Positions 46,892-57,055 of a stretch of DNA of 64,000 nucleotides are shown here, one piece after another; positions within the stretch are counted from its first letter, which is position 1, and the number at the start of each line of letters is the position of its first letter. The translations under genes were made by a program, and so were the position numbers. The notes beneath the pieces were generated by a model. It had not been told where the DNA came from and did no database searches. It saw only the letters and a list, made by a program, of their open reading frames with translations. Origin of the DNA: Rhizobiaceae bacterium (lineage in GTDB: Bacteria; Pseudomonadota; Alphaproteobacteria; Rhizobiales; Rhizobiaceae); NCBI GenBank assembly GCA_014238155.1, contig JABABQ010000066.1, positions 1-64,000 of the forward strand, in the 5' to 3' direction.

Positions 46892-47059
46892 ACACCTGCG
46901 TTTGCGGGAAACTGCTGGCGCGATCTACGTATCCCGTGGGCCTTGGTCGCAAAGCGTGCGCGCAAGGTTCTGTCATCCGGTTCAAAGTGCCGGAAGAGGA
47001 GGGTGCGTTTTCTCTTGTTTGCAGATGGTCTGTGAACATTTTTTATCTGAGGAAATGCT

Positions 47060-47677
47060 ATGAGCAAGCGCCAATCATCGAAATATAAAATTGATCGCCG
47101 TATGGGCGAAAATATCTGGGGCCGTCCCAAGTCTCCAGTTAACCGTCGTGAATATGGTCCCGGCCAGCACGGACAGGGCCGTAAAGGCAAGTTGTCAGAT
47201 TTCGGTATTCAGCTTCGTGCGAAGCAGAAACTGAAGGGCTACTACGGCAACATTTCGGAAAAACAATTCCGCAAAATCTACGACCAGGCTTCTGCCATGA
47301 AGGGTGACACTTCAGAAAACCTTATCGGTCTGCTGGAACGTCGTTTGGACGCCATCGTATACCGCGCCAAGTTCGTACCAACCGTGTTTGCAGCACGTCA
47401 GTTCATCAACCACGGCCATATCAAGGTCAACGGCGTTCGGGTCAACATTCCGTCTTACCGTTGCAAGCCTGGCGATGTGATTGAAATCCGCGAAAAGTCG
47501 AAGCAACTGGCAATCGTTCTTGAATCTGGTCAACTGGCGGAGCGCGATGTTCCTGAATACATTTCTGCAGATCACAACAAGATGACTGCAACATTCGTCA
47601 CTGTGCCGACATTTGGCGATGTGCCTTATCCGGTGGTGATGGAACCAAACCTGACCGTCGAATTTTATTCACGCTAA
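47060..47677 (+). CDS. rpsD: 30S ribosomal protein S4
   Basis: 205 residues, ATG preceded by GAGGAAA. Primary 16S rRNA-binding protein that nucleates small-subunit assembly. The S4 RNA-binding motif '[48 protein letters not shown]' is at about 93-140. It stands alone, as in most alphaproteobacteria, rather than in the alpha operon. Terminator directly downstream. Confidence 0.98.
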   Translation: MSKRQSSKYKIDRRMGENIWGRPKSPVNRREYGPGQHGQGRKGKLSDFGIQLRAKQKLKGYYGNISEKQFRKIYDQASAMKGDTSENLIGLLERRLDAIVYRAKFVPTVFAARQFINHGHIKVNGVRVNIPSYRCKPGDVIEIREKSKQLAIVLESGQLAERDVPEYISADHNKMTATFVTVPTFGDVPYPVVMEPNLTVEFYSR

Positions 47678-47699
47678 GATCTATGGTTTACGAAATTCA

Positions 47700-47730
47700 A
47701 AAAGGCTGCTCGAATGGGCAGCCTTTTTTT
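47700..47730 (+). terminator. Intrinsic terminator after rpsD
   Basis: Stem AAGGCTGC / GCAGCCTT with an 8-base loop and seven T residues, ending 13 bp before the ttcA start. Confidence 0.88.
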
Positions 47731-47743
47731 GTGGAAGTCTGAC

Positions 47744-48598
47744 ATGTCACAATCAGCAGTGAAATTGGATGTCTCGGCGGATAATTGCCATCCAATGTTT
47801 CGCAATGCGCCGTCCGGTCTGGAGTTCAACAAACTGCGCAAAAGGCTGATCAGACACACGCGTGAGGCGTTGGAAACCTATTCTATGGTTGTGCCCAAAC
47901 CTACTGGTTCACGACCAAAATGGTTGATTGGATTGTCAGGTGGCAAGGATAGCTACGGACTGATGGCGCTGCTGCTTGATCTGAAATGGCGTGGGCTGCT
48001 GGATGTTGATCTGCTGGCCTGCAACCTGGACCAGGGGCAACCAAATTTTCCAAAACACATCTTGCCGGACTGGTTGGAACTCAATGGCATTGAACACCGC
48101 ATTGAATATCGCGATACCTATTCAATTGTGAAGGAAAAGGTGCCTGAAGGAGCGACCTATTGCGCGCTTTGTTCGCGACTGCGGCGTGGCAATCTTTACC
48201 GAATAGCTCGCGAAGAAGGCTGTGACGCTTTGGTTCTTGGGCACCACCGGGAAGACATTTTGGAAACCTTCTTCATGAACCTGTTTCACGGTGGAAAACT
48301 TGCGGCAATGCCGCCCAAGCTGCTCAATGATGAAAAAGACCTGCTGGTATTACGCCCGTTGTCATTTTGCGCCGAGGACGATCTGGCCAAATTCGCCGCA
48401 GCGATGAATTTTCCGATCATTCCTTGTGACCTGTGTGGCTCGCAGGATGGGCTGCAGCGCAATGTCATGAAAAACATGATTGCAGAGATCGAACAACGCA
48501 TGCCGGGCCGTAAAGATACGATGATAAGGGCGTTGGGAAACGCCAATCCCAGTCATTTACTGGACACGGAACTGTTTGATTTTGGCGGATTGAATTAG
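47744..48598 (+). CDS. ttcA: tRNA 2-thiocytidine biosynthesis protein TtcA
   Basis: 284 residues from ATG 47744; the frame extends into the rpsD terminator. Thiolates cytidine 32 of certain tRNAs using ATP and a 4Fe-4S cluster. The PP-loop SGGKDS is at 65-70; cluster/catalytic cysteines lie in 'CALC' (140, 143) and 'CDLC' (228, 231); '[17 protein letters not shown]' is the family signature. Confidence 0.94.
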   Translation: MSQSAVKLDVSADNCHPMFRNAPSGLEFNKLRKRLIRHTREALETYSMVVPKPTGSRPKWLIGLSGGKDSYGLMALLLDLKWRGLLDVDLLACNLDQGQPNFPKHILPDWLELNGIEHRIEYRDTYSIVKEKVPEGATYCALCSRLRRGNLYRIAREEGCDALVLGHHREDILETFFMNLFHGGKLAAMPPKLLNDEKDLLVLRPLSFCAEDDLAKFAAAMNFPIIPCDLCGSQDGLQRNVMKNMIAEIEQRMPGRKDTMIRALGNANPSHLLDTELFDFGGLN

Positions 48599-48619
48599 GG
48601 GTCTGACGCCAAAGACTAT

Positions 48620-48987
48620 CTATGCCAATGGTTTGCGAAAATAGATAACGCGTTCGGTTTCTTCAAAACCCCAATCTTCATGAGCCCGATGGGAGTTGAA
48701 ATTCTGTTCCTCCGCATCGGAACATAGTTCATGAAATCCCTGTTCCTTCAATTCGCCGGTAACTTGCTTGATCAGGGCTCTTCCCACACCCTTGCGGCGA
48801 TGGTTTGAACTGACCCAGATGCCTGATCTTCATCCAGAGCGATGTACCCACGACAATCTTCGTCTTCAAGCAGATCATCGATTTCCTTGTTTTGCGCGTC
48901 GATTGACAGATCGTCAAACAATTGCTGGCGCATCTCAGCCCATATCGACCTGTCAGCCAAGCCCATTTCCCTGACCCAAATCGACAC
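48620..48987 (-). pseudogene. Broken GNAT N-acetyltransferase (AAC(6')-like)
   Basis: The first ~53 codons (ending at 48987 on the minus strand) read 'MSIWVREMGLADRSIWAEMR' to 'CRGYIALDEDQ', the N-terminus of an aminoglycoside 6'-N-acetyltransferase-like GNAT. The frame then shifts and a second piece continues 'GIWVSSNHRRKGVGRALI' (acetyl-CoA loop R/Q-x-x-G-x-A) to 'HEDWGFEETERVIYFRKPLA'. About 25-30 residues expected between the pieces, including the central strands, are missing, so an internal deletion of a length not divisible by three has killed the gene. The catalytic core cannot be formed. Confidence 0.8.
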
Positions 48988-48990
48988 CTC

Positions 48991-49686
48991 TTATTCCTCG
49001 CGCAACGGATCCGTCGCGCGCCAGACGAATTGCATAAATGGCATGATCTTGGCACCAAATTGTTCAATTTCATCAAGCAGTTGGGGCGTGTGAATGACTT
49101 TCTCATCCAGTTTTTGCTGAATAATGAAGCTCTTGTGTTTCAGCCAGAACAACACGTCCTGATCGTCTACGTCCTTAAATCCCAATGGAGTGCGTGTGAC
49201 CATCTGGTCGTGACCAATGGGCAGGCCTGACCTTTCCAACTCTTTGGTGAGTTTGAGAAATGCACTCTTGCGCGCAACGATCTGCTCGCGCATCGCCTTC
49301 AACTTGGGGCCCGGTGGAAACCACAGGCCCGAGGCCAGAAAACAATTATCCGGTTCAAAATGCATATAAAGCCCGCCCGTGTCCTTCTTCGTGCCGGTTC
49401 TGGTGAGAACGCCGCTGACGCGGGTGTTGTAAGGGTGCTTTTCTTTTGAAAACCGGATGTCTCGATTAATTCGAAACAGGGATGTTTTACGCTCTCCACG
49501 CAGCGGGATGTTTTTTGCGGCCAGACGTTGATTGGCGCTTTGCAGCAAGGCAACGAAAGGCATAAACAATTCTGCATCGTAGATTTTGCGGTTTTCCTGA
49601 AACCATTCCCGGGATTGATGAAAGCCAAGGGCTTTGAGAAACGGCATCGCGTTGTCGCCAAAGCCTTCAAATGCAAGTTCACTCAT
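48991..49686 (-). CDS. DUF2461 (TIGR02453) family protein
   Basis: 231 residues. Matches DUF2461 throughout: 'FLKALGFHQSREWFQENRKIYD', 'FRINRDIRFSKEKHPYNTRVSGVLTR' and 'GGLYMHFEPDNCFLASGLWFPPGPKL'. The conserved Arg/Lys/Asp pattern suggests binding of a small anionic molecule, but no activity is established for the family. It is 3 bp upstream of the broken GNAT gene on the same strand, probably once co-transcribed. Confidence 0.85.
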   Translation of the reverse strand: MSELAFEGFGDNAMPFLKALGFHQSREWFQENRKIYDAELFMPFVALLQSANQRLAAKNIPLRGERKTSLFRINRDIRFSKEKHPYNTRVSGVLTRTGTKKDTGGLYMHFEPDNCFLASGLWFPPGPKLKAMREQIVARKSAFLKLTKELERSGLPIGHDQMVTRTPLGFKDVDDQDVLFWLKHKSFIIQQKLDEKVIHTPQLLDEIEQFGAKIMPFMQFVWRATDPLREE

Positions 49687-49702
49687 CTATGGCTCCAATA
49701 CA

Positions 49703-49731
49703 AAAAGGGCGCGTCTACTGACACGCCCTTA
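49703..49731 (-). terminator. Intrinsic terminator after grxD
   Basis: On the minus strand AAGGGCGTGTC...GACGCGCCCTT is followed by TTT, with one G-U/mismatch in the stem. It separates the purine/grxD block from the DUF2461 gene. Confidence 0.7.
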
Positions 49732-49764
49732 GAATAATCAGAATGATGGGTTTGGCAAAGCCGT

Positions 49765-50103
49765 TCAGGCGGTTGCCTTGCCAGCCATGACCACACCTTT
49801 TTCTTCCAATAATGTCTTCAGTTCACCGGACTGGAACATTTCGCGAGCAATGTCGCATCCGCCAACGAACTCGCCTTTGACATAAACCTGCGGAACCGTT
49901 GGCCAGTTTGTGAAATCTTTGACACCTTGGCGAAGGTCATCATCAGCCAATACATTGACGCCTTTCCACTCAACGCCGAGATAATCCATGATCTGGGCAA
50001 CCTGTCCCGAAAAGCCGCACTGCGGAAATGCCGGTGTGCCCTTCATGAAAACAAGCACATCATTTGTCTTCACTTCGTTTTCGATAAATTCATTCATGCT
50101 CAT
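49765..50103 (-). CDS. grxD: Monothiol glutaredoxin Grx4
   Basis: 112 residues. Carries and transfers 2Fe-2S clusters, often with BolA. The monothiol active site CGFS begins at Cys29 ('PQCGFSGQVAQIM'); 'NWPTVPQVYVKGEFVGGCDI' forms the glutathione site. It is downstream of a bolA gene in the same direction, fitting the Grx-BolA partnership. Confidence 0.96.
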   Translation of the reverse strand: MSMNEFIENEVKTNDVLVFMKGTPAFPQCGFSGQVAQIMDYLGVEWKGVNVLADDDLRQGVKDFTNWPTVPQVYVKGEFVGGCDIAREMFQSGELKTLLEEKGVVMAGKATA

Positions 50104-50200
50104 TTTCGTTGCATCCTTGCTCAGGTCGGGTTCAAGGTCCGACGGGTTATCTGCTATTTAAGCTCCTTTGCCTCCAATATCCAGAGGCGACGGTCGTTAC

Positions 50201-50458
50201 TTATTCGCGATCCGTAGAATTCGGGTTCTTTGCCTGATGTCCTGTCGGGCTGGTCTTGTTGCGTTTTTTCAAGATCGGAAAGCCCGGTGTCATTGGGGTT
50301 TCTCCCCGCATAACAACGTCATAGTCCTGCTCCGGTTTCCAATTGTACTTTTTTGGTGCTCGTTTGCGATCTATATTTCCTTTCACAATATAAGCCACCA
50401 GGCCCAGGAAAAAGATCAAAACCACAATAAGTAAAGAGTAGAACTGAGTATCCGACAT
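50201..50458 (-). CDS. Small single-pass membrane protein
   Basis: 85 residues. One N-terminal transmembrane helix (about 7-25) and a basic, Pro-rich cytoplasmic or periplasmic tail ('KRAPKKYNWKPEQDYDVVM'). Not recognised. It sits between bolA and grxD, 9 bp after bolA, so it is probably co-transcribed with them. Confidence 0.6.
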   Translation of the reverse strand: MSDTQFYSLLIVVLIFFLGLVAYIVKGNIDRKRAPKKYNWKPEQDYDVVMRGETPMTPGFPILKKRNKTSPTGHQAKNPNSTDRE

Positions 50459-50467
50459 TGATGAACG

Positions 50468-50701
50468 CTACTCAGGTGCGCTGGTTTGTAGCGCCAGAGC
50501 GTGAAGCACACCCCCCATTTTACCCTTCAAAGCGGCGTAAACGATCTGATGCTGTTGCACCCGCGATTTGCCGATGAATTCCGAAGAGACTACTTCAGCT
50601 GCATAATGGTCACCATCACCAGCCAGATCACGGATCGACACCCTGGCATCCGGAAGCGCCTCCTTGATCATCATTTCGATATCGCCTGCGTCCATTGGCA
50701 T
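50468..50701 (-). CDS. bolA: BolA family protein
   Basis: 77 residues. Class II KH-like fold with 'DLAGDGDHYAAEVVSSEFIGKSRVQQHQIVYAALKGKMGG' and the conserved His near the C-terminus. Forms 2Fe-2S heterodimers with monothiol glutaredoxins and affects iron regulation. It begins 5 bp after purL, and grxD follows two genes later. Confidence 0.93.
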   Translation of the reverse strand: MPMDAGDIEMMIKEALPDARVSIRDLAGDGDHYAAEVVSSEFIGKSRVQQHQIVYAALKGKMGGVLHALALQTSAPE

Positions 50702-50706
50702 GTTGC

Positions 50707-52935
50707 TTACTCCGCTGCTTCGGCCAGTGCGGTTTCACCCATAAAATCGGGAAACCATGATTCGTGGGCCGTTTTCAAGTCTCCTACAGATATGTCTATC
50801 AGATCGTTGATTATCAAGCGCTCGTCTGTGACTTGGCCAATTTGCGCAAATGAAACTCCTGCACCTTCGCTGTTGGCAGCGAACATACCTGCCCATTCGC
50901 TGTTGATCGTCATAATGTAGCGCGCTTGATCTTCGCCGAACAAGGCTGAATGGGGATAGGTGATATCAATGTCGCATTTCATGCCAAGATCCGCGGCCAT
51001 ACACATTTCTGCCAAGGCAACGGCCAGGCCGCCATCGGAAACATCGTGGACAGCAGAAGCATAGTCTGAGCGGATGGCGGCGAGGACAAATTCACCACGG
51101 GCTTTTTCCATCAACAGATCGACCTGTGGGGCAGGGCCTGTTTCCTCACCCAGAATTTCACGCTGGTAGATGGACCGCGCGAGATGGGTGCCTTCTGTGC
51201 CGATAAGGAACACGGCATCACCAGCCTGCATTGAACCGACCCGGGCCATGCGTTCGTGTTCATCAATCAGTCCAACGCCACCGATTGTCGGTGTCGGCAG
51301 GATCGCCTGGCCATTGGTTTCGTTGTAAAGCGAGACATTACCCGAAACGATAGGCATCCCAAGCGCCTGACAGGCCTCTGCTATACCCCTGATCGAGGCA
51401 ACAAGTTGTCCCATGATCTCGGGCTTTTCAGGATTGCCAAAGTTTAGATTGTCGGTGGCAGCTAACGGTTCTGCTCCGGTGGCGATCAGGTTGCGATAAC
51501 ATTCTGCTACCGCCTGTTTGCCTCCTTCAAACGGATCGGCCTCGACATATCGTGGCGTCACATCAGATGAGAAGGCCAGGGCTTTGCTTGGATGTCCGTC
51601 AACCCGAACCACCCCGGCATCGCCGCCGGGCAATTGCATGGAATTGCCTTGTATCAACGTGTCATATTGCTCCCAGACCCAGCGCCTTGAGCACAGGTCA
51701 GGAGATCCGATCAGTTTCAGCAATGCAGTGTTAAAATCGTGGGGCGGTGCAAACAGATGCGGCTCCTGTTGCGAATGGCTGCCTGGCTCAACCCATGGGC
51801 GATCATATTCAGGGGCTTCATCGCCCAATTGCTTGATCGGCAGGTTGGCAACTTCCTCACCTTGATGGTGAATCGAGAATCTTAGATCATCTGTGGTCAG
51901 GCCAACAATGGCAAAGTCCAAATCCCACTTGGTAAATATGGCCTTGGCCTCGTCTTCCATTTCAGGCCGCAAAACCATCAACATGCGCTCCTGACTCTCC
52001 GACAGCATCATCTCATAAGCTGTCATATTCTCTTCGCGTACCGGCACTTCGTCCAGATTCAGGCGAATGCCGAGGTCGCCCCTGGCACCCATTTCTACAG
52101 CCGAACAGGTCAGACCGGCAGCGCCCATGTCCTGAATGGCGATTACTGCGCCGCTGGCCATCAGCTCAAGGCAGGCCTCCAGCAGACATTTTTCGGTAAA
52201 TGGATCCCCGACCTGGACAGTTGGCCGCTTCTCATCGATGGAATCGTCAAATTCGGCCGATGCCATTGTTGCGCCACCAACTCCGTCACGTCCGGTTTTG
52301 GCCCCAAGATAGACAACTGGCAGGCCAACTCCTTCAGCCTTTGAAATATAGATGGCATCTCGTTTGGCCAGACCGGCGGCAAATGCGTTGACCAGAATAT
52401 TGCCATTGTAGCGTGAATGAAAATTGACCTCGCCACCGACGGTGGGAACACCGAATGAGTTTCCGTATCCTCCGATCCCCGACACCACACCAGCGACCAG
52501 ATGACGGGTTTTGGCATGACCGGGATCACCAAAGCGCAGAGCGTTCATGGCAGCGATTGGCCGTGCACCCATGGTAAAAACGTCCCGCAAAATGCCGCCG
52601 ACCCCGGTGGCGGCTCCCTGATAAGGTTCAATGAAAGACGGATGATTGTGACTTTCCATCTTGAACACCACGACATCGTCATCACCGATATCGACCACAC
52701 CGGCATTTTCGCCCGGCCCATAAACCACGCGAGCGCCTTCTGTCGGTAATGTTTTCAGCCATTTTTTTGAAGACTTGTAAGAACAGTGCTCATTCCACAT
52801 GGCCGACCAGATGCCGAGTTCAGTATATGTCGGCTCGCGCTCGGTGAGTTCGAGAATGCGGGAATATTCCTGTTCATTGATGCCATGGCTGACGATCAAT
52901 TCAGAAGTGATAGGATGAGTGTTGGTGACGGTCAT
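50707..52935 (-). CDS. purL: Phosphoribosylformylglycinamidine synthase subunit PurL
   Basis: 742 residues from the ATG ending at 52935, which gives '[20 protein letters not shown]'; the frame continues upstream into the lipoprotein gene. Step four of purine synthesis: converts FGAR to FGAM with ATP and ammonia from PurQ. '[28 protein letters not shown]' is the ATP/FGAR site. The small form of PurL that needs PurS and PurQ, both encoded upstream. Confidence 0.96.
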   Translation of the reverse strand: MTVTNTHPITSELIVSHGINEQEYSRILELTEREPTYTELGIWSAMWNEHCSYKSSKKWLKTLPTEGARVVYGPGENAGVVDIGDDDVVVFKMESHNHPSFIEPYQGAATGVGGILRDVFTMGARPIAAMNALRFGDPGHAKTRHLVAGVVSGIGGYGNSFGVPTVGGEVNFHSRYNGNILVNAFAAGLAKRDAIYISKAEGVGLPVVYLGAKTGRDGVGGATMASAEFDDSIDEKRPTVQVGDPFTEKCLLEACLELMASGAVIAIQDMGAAGLTCSAVEMGARGDLGIRLNLDEVPVREENMTAYEMMLSESQERMLMVLRPEMEDEAKAIFTKWDLDFAIVGLTTDDLRFSIHHQGEEVANLPIKQLGDEAPEYDRPWVEPGSHSQQEPHLFAPPHDFNTALLKLIGSPDLCSRRWVWEQYDTLIQGNSMQLPGGDAGVVRVDGHPSKALAFSSDVTPRYVEADPFEGGKQAVAECYRNLIATGAEPLAATDNLNFGNPEKPEIMGQLVASIRGIAEACQALGMPIVSGNVSLYNETNGQAILPTPTIGGVGLIDEHERMARVGSMQAGDAVFLIGTEGTHLARSIYQREILGEETGPAPQVDLLMEKARGEFVLAAIRSDYASAVHDVSDGGLAVALAEMCMAADLGMKCDIDITYPHSALFGEDQARYIMTINSEWAGMFAANSEGAGVSFAQIGQVTDERLIINDLIDISVGDLKTAHESWFPDFMGETALAEAAE

Positions 52936-52951
52936 GGTCCAATTGGCCTGT

Positions 52952-53383
52952 TCAGCAAGAGCGGGAACCCTGCGCCCAGGCACGCAGCGATGCTTCTAGT
53001 CTGGGACCATCTGCGGTAGCAAGCAGAGGGCCGAATGTTGTGAAGGAGGTGCGCCCGTTGAGCCGTTCGGCCTGAGCCACAAGTTTTGGCAATCCGGCTG
53101 GATTGTTTCGTGGCACAATCAGAATTCGTGGCTTGCCGCTGTATGAATTCACCTCCGGCGCCATTGTATAGCCTTTCAGCGCGGGGTCCTTTTTGGCAAA
53201 CCAGCAGCTCTGTACCTGTTTGGCGACGCCCACCATTGTGCTCTGCGGGCTGATATCCTGTTTGGTTTTGGTGGTTTGCGAACAGGCGCCGAGTGCGCTG
53301 AGTGCAGCAAGCGCGGTGAAGGCGGTGAGGGTGCGGAATGCGGTCACGAAGGATGGTGGCTTAGGGCGGGCGAACAGTGACAT
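52952..53383 (-). CDS. Predicted lipoprotein in the pur operon
   Basis: 143 residues from the ATG at 53383, which overlaps the purQ stop (TGATG). Lipoprotein signal peptide with lipobox L-G-A-C around Cys34. The mature ~110 residues contain '[35 protein letters not shown]', a pattern I associate with uncharacterised alphaproteobacterial proteins. It lies 16 bp before purL. No link to purine synthesis is evident. Confidence 0.7.
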   Translation of the reverse strand: MSLFARPKPPSFVTAFRTLTAFTALAALSALGACSQTTKTKQDISPQSTMVGVAKQVQSCWFAKKDPALKGYTMAPEVNSYSGKPRILIVPRNNPAGLPKLVAQAERLNGRTSFTTFGPLLATADGPRLEASLRAWAQGSRSC

Positions 53384-54066
53384 CAAGCTTGTTCTGTCTC
53401 CAACATATTCAGAGCGCCTTCAAACAGGCGTCGTCCGTCTTGCCCCCCGTGAGCGGGTTCGATCAGATTTTCGGGATGCGGCATCATGCCCAAAACGTTG
53501 CCATTGATGTTAAAAATACCAGCTATGTCATTGATCGAGCCGTTTGGATTTGTGCCTTCAGTATAGCGGAATGCCACCTGATTGTTGTCTTCAAGGGCTT
53601 TCAGCGTTTTCGGATCGGCAAAATAGTTCCCGTCATGATGGGCAACCGGGCAGCGAATTACCTCACTTTCACGGTATCCCGCCGTAAAGGCATTGCCAGC
53701 GTTGGCGACCAGCAATTTAACTTCCTTGCAAACAAAGGTCAGCCGCGCGTTGCGCATCAACGCGCCAGGCAACAGGCCAGCCTCAGTAAGAGTTTGAAAA
53801 CCGTTGCAGACGCCAAGGATGCGAACACCTTTTGCGGCGGCCTGTGAAACAGCCTTCATCACCGGCGCACGCGCAGCGATGGCGCCGGAACGCAAATAAT
53901 CGCCATGCGAGAAACCACCGGGAATGATGACAAGATCGCTTTCTGGTAGACTTGTGTCTGTGTGCCAGGCAAGGGTGGGGGACGCGCCGCTGACTTTGGT
54001 GATTGCGGCAATCATATCGCGATCCCGGTTTGAACCGGGGAATAGCACAATGGTGGTTCTCTGCAT
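53383..54066 (-). CDS. purQ: Phosphoribosylformylglycinamidine synthase subunit PurQ
   Basis: 227 residues from the ATG ending at 54066; an in-frame TTG lies at 54081. Glutaminase subunit supplying ammonia to PurL. Class I amidotransferase triad: nucleophile Cys in '[11 protein letters not shown]' and the His/Glu near '[10 protein letters not shown]'. '[13 protein letters not shown]' starts the fold. Confidence 0.95.
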   Translation of the reverse strand: MQRTTIVLFPGSNRDRDMIAAITKVSGASPTLAWHTDTSLPESDLVIIPGGFSHGDYLRSGAIAARAPVMKAVSQAAAKGVRILGVCNGFQTLTEAGLLPGALMRNARLTFVCKEVKLLVANAGNAFTAGYRESEVIRCPVAHHDGNYFADPKTLKALEDNNQVAFRYTEGTNPNGSINDIAGIFNINGNVLGMMPHPENLIEPAHGGQDGRRLFEGALNMLETEQA

Positions 54067-54181
54067 GGAGATCCGTATCAACTGATAAAGTGTGTTGGTG
54101 AATACCTACCAAATCAATTCAACGATAACCAGCAAAGCTGCTGTATTCAGCCTAAAAAACCGTGGATGTTGACCAAAGTCC

Positions 54182-54493
54182 TTATTGGTAAGGATCGTGG
54201 TGCGTGTTAGATGGCTCCGACCATTCAACCCTTTGCCGACGCAGTCTTCGGTGCATCTTGCGCCAAAGGCTCTTGGTTACCGCGATCACCAATTTGCCAC
54301 CATTGCGGCGTTCGCTTTCGTGTAGAAAATCTCCCTGATTGCGAATTCGCATCTGATCGTCACGGAACGCCTGCTGGGCAGCAGTTGGTGCGCTGCCAAT
54401 CTGAGCACCGGTCGAATAATTGCCGCCGAACGCCTGAGAGGTGCTGGCCAGCATCAATGCAGCGACCGTTAGGTTCAAGATTTTCTTTGACAT
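54182..54493 (-). CDS. Small secreted hypothetical protein between purS and purQ
   Basis: 103 residues from the ATG ending at 54493 ('MSKKILNLTVAALMLASTSQAFGG'), with a clear signal peptide cleaved near residue 21-23. The mature part begins with polar residues (NYSTGAQIGSAPTAAQQAFRDDQMR) and ends very basic, so the last ~35 residues may result from a frameshift. No known family. It interrupts the usual purS-purQ adjacency. Confidence 0.5.
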   Translation of the reverse strand: MSKKILNLTVAALMLASTSQAFGGNYSTGAQIGSAPTAAQQAFRDDQMRIRNQGDFLHESERRNGGKLVIAVTKSLWRKMHRRLRRQRVEWSEPSNTHHDPYQ

Positions 54494-54691
54494 AGGTCTG
54501 TTTCCCAATATCCACATGGTCAATCAAATTGACCCCTCAGCAGGATGACAGGAAATGGTGCCCAGACTCTTAGGCAATATGGTTAAAGACCTGGAAAATA
54601 CAATTTGGACAAAGCGGTCGGTTCAGCGTGCTGCGTTCGGCCAAACAGGCTGATAAAAGATTGCAATTCAAATGGTAGGTCGAAAACGATG

Positions 54692-54946
54692 TCAGTCGAT
54701 TGATACCGCGTAATCCTCGATCACCGTGTTGGCGAGAAGCTTTTCGCACATTGCATTGAGTGAATCTTCGGCTTGTTTTTTGCTGGTCGCATCAAGATTA
54801 ATATCGAAAGTTTTTCCCTGACGAACCTGATTGACGCCCGCAAAACCCAATGAGCCGAGTGCCCCTTCGATGGCTTTTCCTTGCGGGTCGAGGACGCCGC
54901 GCTTCAATGTTACCCGCACCCGGGCGGAATAAGTCTTCATGCTCAT
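54692..54946 (-). CDS. purS: Phosphoribosylformylglycinamidine synthase subunit PurS
   Basis: 84 residues. Small structural subunit that bridges PurL and PurQ. 'YSARVRVTLKRGVLDPQGKAIEGALGSLGF' and 'DINLDATSKKQAEDSLNAMCEKLLANTVIEDY' match the family along its whole length. The start overlaps the purC stop (TGATG). Confidence 0.95.
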   Translation of the reverse strand: MSMKTYSARVRVTLKRGVLDPQGKAIEGALGSLGFAGVNQVRQGKTFDINLDATSKKQAEDSLNAMCEKLLANTVIEDYAVSID

Positions 54947-55716
54947 CAGTCTGATTTCACCAACACAGGGCCTTTGCCGCGCACCGGCTCATTTTCATTC
55001 ATGATGCCCAGACGCTTTGCGACTTCGCGGTAGTTTTCGAGCAGTCCGCCAAGATCCTGGCGAAAGCGGTCTTTGTCCATTTTTTCGCGGGTTTTGACAT
55101 CCCACAGTCGGCAGGAATCCGGCGATATCTCGTCGGCAACAACGATTCTCATCATGTCATTTTCAAACAGTCGACCACATTCAATTTTGAAATCGATCAG
55201 TTGAATGCCGACGCCCATAAACAGACCTGAAAGGAAGTCGTTGACGCGAATTGCCAGGGCCATCATGTCGTCGATTTCAGGCGGCGAAGCCCAGCCAAAT
55301 GCGGTGATGTGCTCTTCTGAGACGATGGGGTCGTTGAGTTCGTCATTCTTGTAATAAAATTCGATAATCGAACGGGGAAGAACGGTTCCTTCCTCGACGC
55401 CCAAACGCTGCGACAAAGACCCGGCAGCGATGTTGCGAACCACCAGTTCCAGAGGAATGATTTCGACTTCCTTGATCAACTGTTCACGCATATTGACGCG
55501 TTTGATGAAATGGGTCGGTATGCCGATTTTGTTCAGGTTTTCAAAGATATACTCGGAAATCCGGTTGTTCAGCACGCCTTTGCCGTCAATGATCTCATGC
55601 TTTTTGGCATTAAACGCAGTAGCATCATCCTTGAAGAACTGAATGAGAGTGCCCGGTTCGGGTCCTTCATAAAGGACCTTTGCCTTGCCTTCGTAAATTT
55701 TACGACGTCTGCTCAT
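54946..55716 (-). CDS. purC: Phosphoribosylaminoimidazole-succinocarboxamide synthase
   Basis: 256 residues from the ATG ending at 55716 ('[18 protein letters not shown]'); the longer frame upstream is not needed. Joins CAIR and aspartate with ATP to give SAICAR. Signatures: '[20 protein letters not shown]', '[16 protein letters not shown]'. First gene of the pur block, 207 bp from the divergent ATPase zeta gene. Confidence 0.96.
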   Translation of the reverse strand: MSRRRKIYEGKAKVLYEGPEPGTLIQFFKDDATAFNAKKHEIIDGKGVLNNRISEYIFENLNKIGIPTHFIKRVNMREQLIKEVEIIPLELVVRNIAAGSLSQRLGVEEGTVLPRSIIEFYYKNDELNDPIVSEEHITAFGWASPPEIDDMMALAIRVNDFLSGLFMGVGIQLIDFKIECGRLFENDMMRIVVADEISPDSCRLWDVKTREKMDKDRFRQDLGGLLENYREVAKRLGIMNENEPVRGKGPVLVKSD

Positions 55717-55923
55717 GATGCGCTTTCTTGTGTCGACAGGTCCAAATAGACTCAATGGTTGCATAAGCCACTCGCCGCGATAAAACAATTGCGTCGCGAC
55801 TTCGCCTTGTGCTTTGACACAGAAAAGGCGAGTTGATTTGAATCCCACCGCAACCTACATCTGTAGTAACAAAACATGCGGGTCATATGATTCCGCTTTT
55901 CCCAGACTTACCAGGAGTTTCAC

Positions 55924-56238
55924 ATGTCATCTTTAGAAGAACGCGGCGAAGGTTTTGAGAGGAAGTTTGCCCACGACGAAGAACTGAAGTTCAAGTCCGA
56001 AGCGCGACGCAATAAACTGCTCGGTCACTGGGCGGCAGAAAAACTCGGCCGGGACGATGCAGAAGCCTATGCAAAGGAAGTCATCCTGTCCGACTTTGAA
56101 GAAGCTGGCGATGACGATGTTTTTCGTAAAATACGCGGAGATTTTGATGCCGCCGAAATCACTGTAAGTGATCAGGATATTCGTAAGAAAATGAACGAGT
56201 TGCTGGCCAAAGCTGTGGAACAGATTCAAGCCGAATAG
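55924..56238 (+). CDS. F1-ATPase inhibitor subunit zeta (DUF1476)
   Basis: 104 residues. In Paracoccus and relatives the zeta subunit blocks ATP hydrolysis by F1-ATPase. Family landmarks: N-terminal 'ERGEGFERKFAHDEELKFKSEARRNKLLGHWAAEKLG' and 'AYAKEVILSDFEEAGDDDVFRKIRGDF'. The extreme N-terminal inhibitory region in Paracoccus corresponds to residues 1-15 here. Preceded by CAGGAG; divergent from purC. Confidence 0.92.
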   Translation: MSSLEERGEGFERKFAHDEELKFKSEARRNKLLGHWAAEKLGRDDAEAYAKEVILSDFEEAGDDDVFRKIRGDFDAAEITVSDQDIRKKMNELLAKAVEQIQAE

Positions 56239-56257
56239 GACCACAGGAGGGGGAGTC

Positions 56258-57025
56258 ATGGACAGACTCAAAAAGCTGATGAACAGCGGGCAGATGACCG
56301 TGTCTGCTTGGACCGGTATGCAGGATCCACTATACCTGACGGAACTTGCCAGAACCGGTGTCGATGCGGTGACGCTGGACATGCAGCACGGCATGCAGAC
56401 CGAAAATAGCGTCATACGAGGCATTGCAGCGGTCATGCCGTCCGGCAAACCCGTTATCGTGCGTATCCCTGTTGGCCGTTTTGATCTGGTCAGTCGGGCA
56501 CTGGATGCCGGGGCGCACGGAATTATCGCTCCGATGATCAATACGGTGGAAGACGCCAAAAATCTGGTGTCCTATTCCAAATATATTCCGGTTGGCGATC
56601 GTTCAGCAGGCGTTACGCAAGTTAGCGGATTGTTGGGCGTTACACCAAAAGATTATGTGACCAACGCAAATCGAAATACGCTAGTTTTGGCGATGATTGA
56701 AACTGCTCAGGCCGTTGAAAACATGGGTGCCATTCTCGATCTGGACGGCATAGACGGTATTTTTTGCGGACCGGGTGATCTGTCTATCTCGATCCGTCAA
56801 AATGTGGTGGCTGAATCTTATGGACCTGATACAATTGATATTGTCAGGTCGATGCCAATCGAGGCCAAGAAACGTGGTAAACTGGCTTACACCTGGTGCG
56901 GCAACGTTGCCCAGACCGAATTGGCCAATCAACTGGGCTTTGATTATGCAGCCCTTGGAAATGATCCATACTACATAAAGAACGGTATTGAGACCGCGCT
57001 CAGCCAGATGGACTTTCGTAAATAA
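56258..57025 (+). CDS. HpcH/HpaI family aldolase
   Basis: 255 residues. Class II pyruvate-type aldolase fold: substrate Arg in 'VIVRIPVGR', metal-binding Glu in 'LAMIETAQAVENM' and Asp in 'IDGIFCGPGDLSISI'. The usual substrates are 4-hydroxy-2-ketoacids such as those from aromatic or sugar-acid catabolism. No pathway genes are adjacent. 'DMQHGMQTE' keeps the catalytic His. 19 bp after the zeta gene. Confidence 0.85.
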   Translation: MDRLKKLMNSGQMTVSAWTGMQDPLYLTELARTGVDAVTLDMQHGMQTENSVIRGIAAVMPSGKPVIVRIPVGRFDLVSRALDAGAHGIIAPMINTVEDAKNLVSYSKYIPVGDRSAGVTQVSGLLGVTPKDYVTNANRNTLVLAMIETAQAVENMGAILDLDGIDGIFCGPGDLSISIRQNVVAESYGPDTIDIVRSMPIEAKKRGKLAYTWCGNVAQTELANQLGFDYAALGNDPYYIKNGIETALSQMDFRK

Positions 57026-57055
57026 TCACTTCTAATTGGCGGACAGTCTGGTGAT

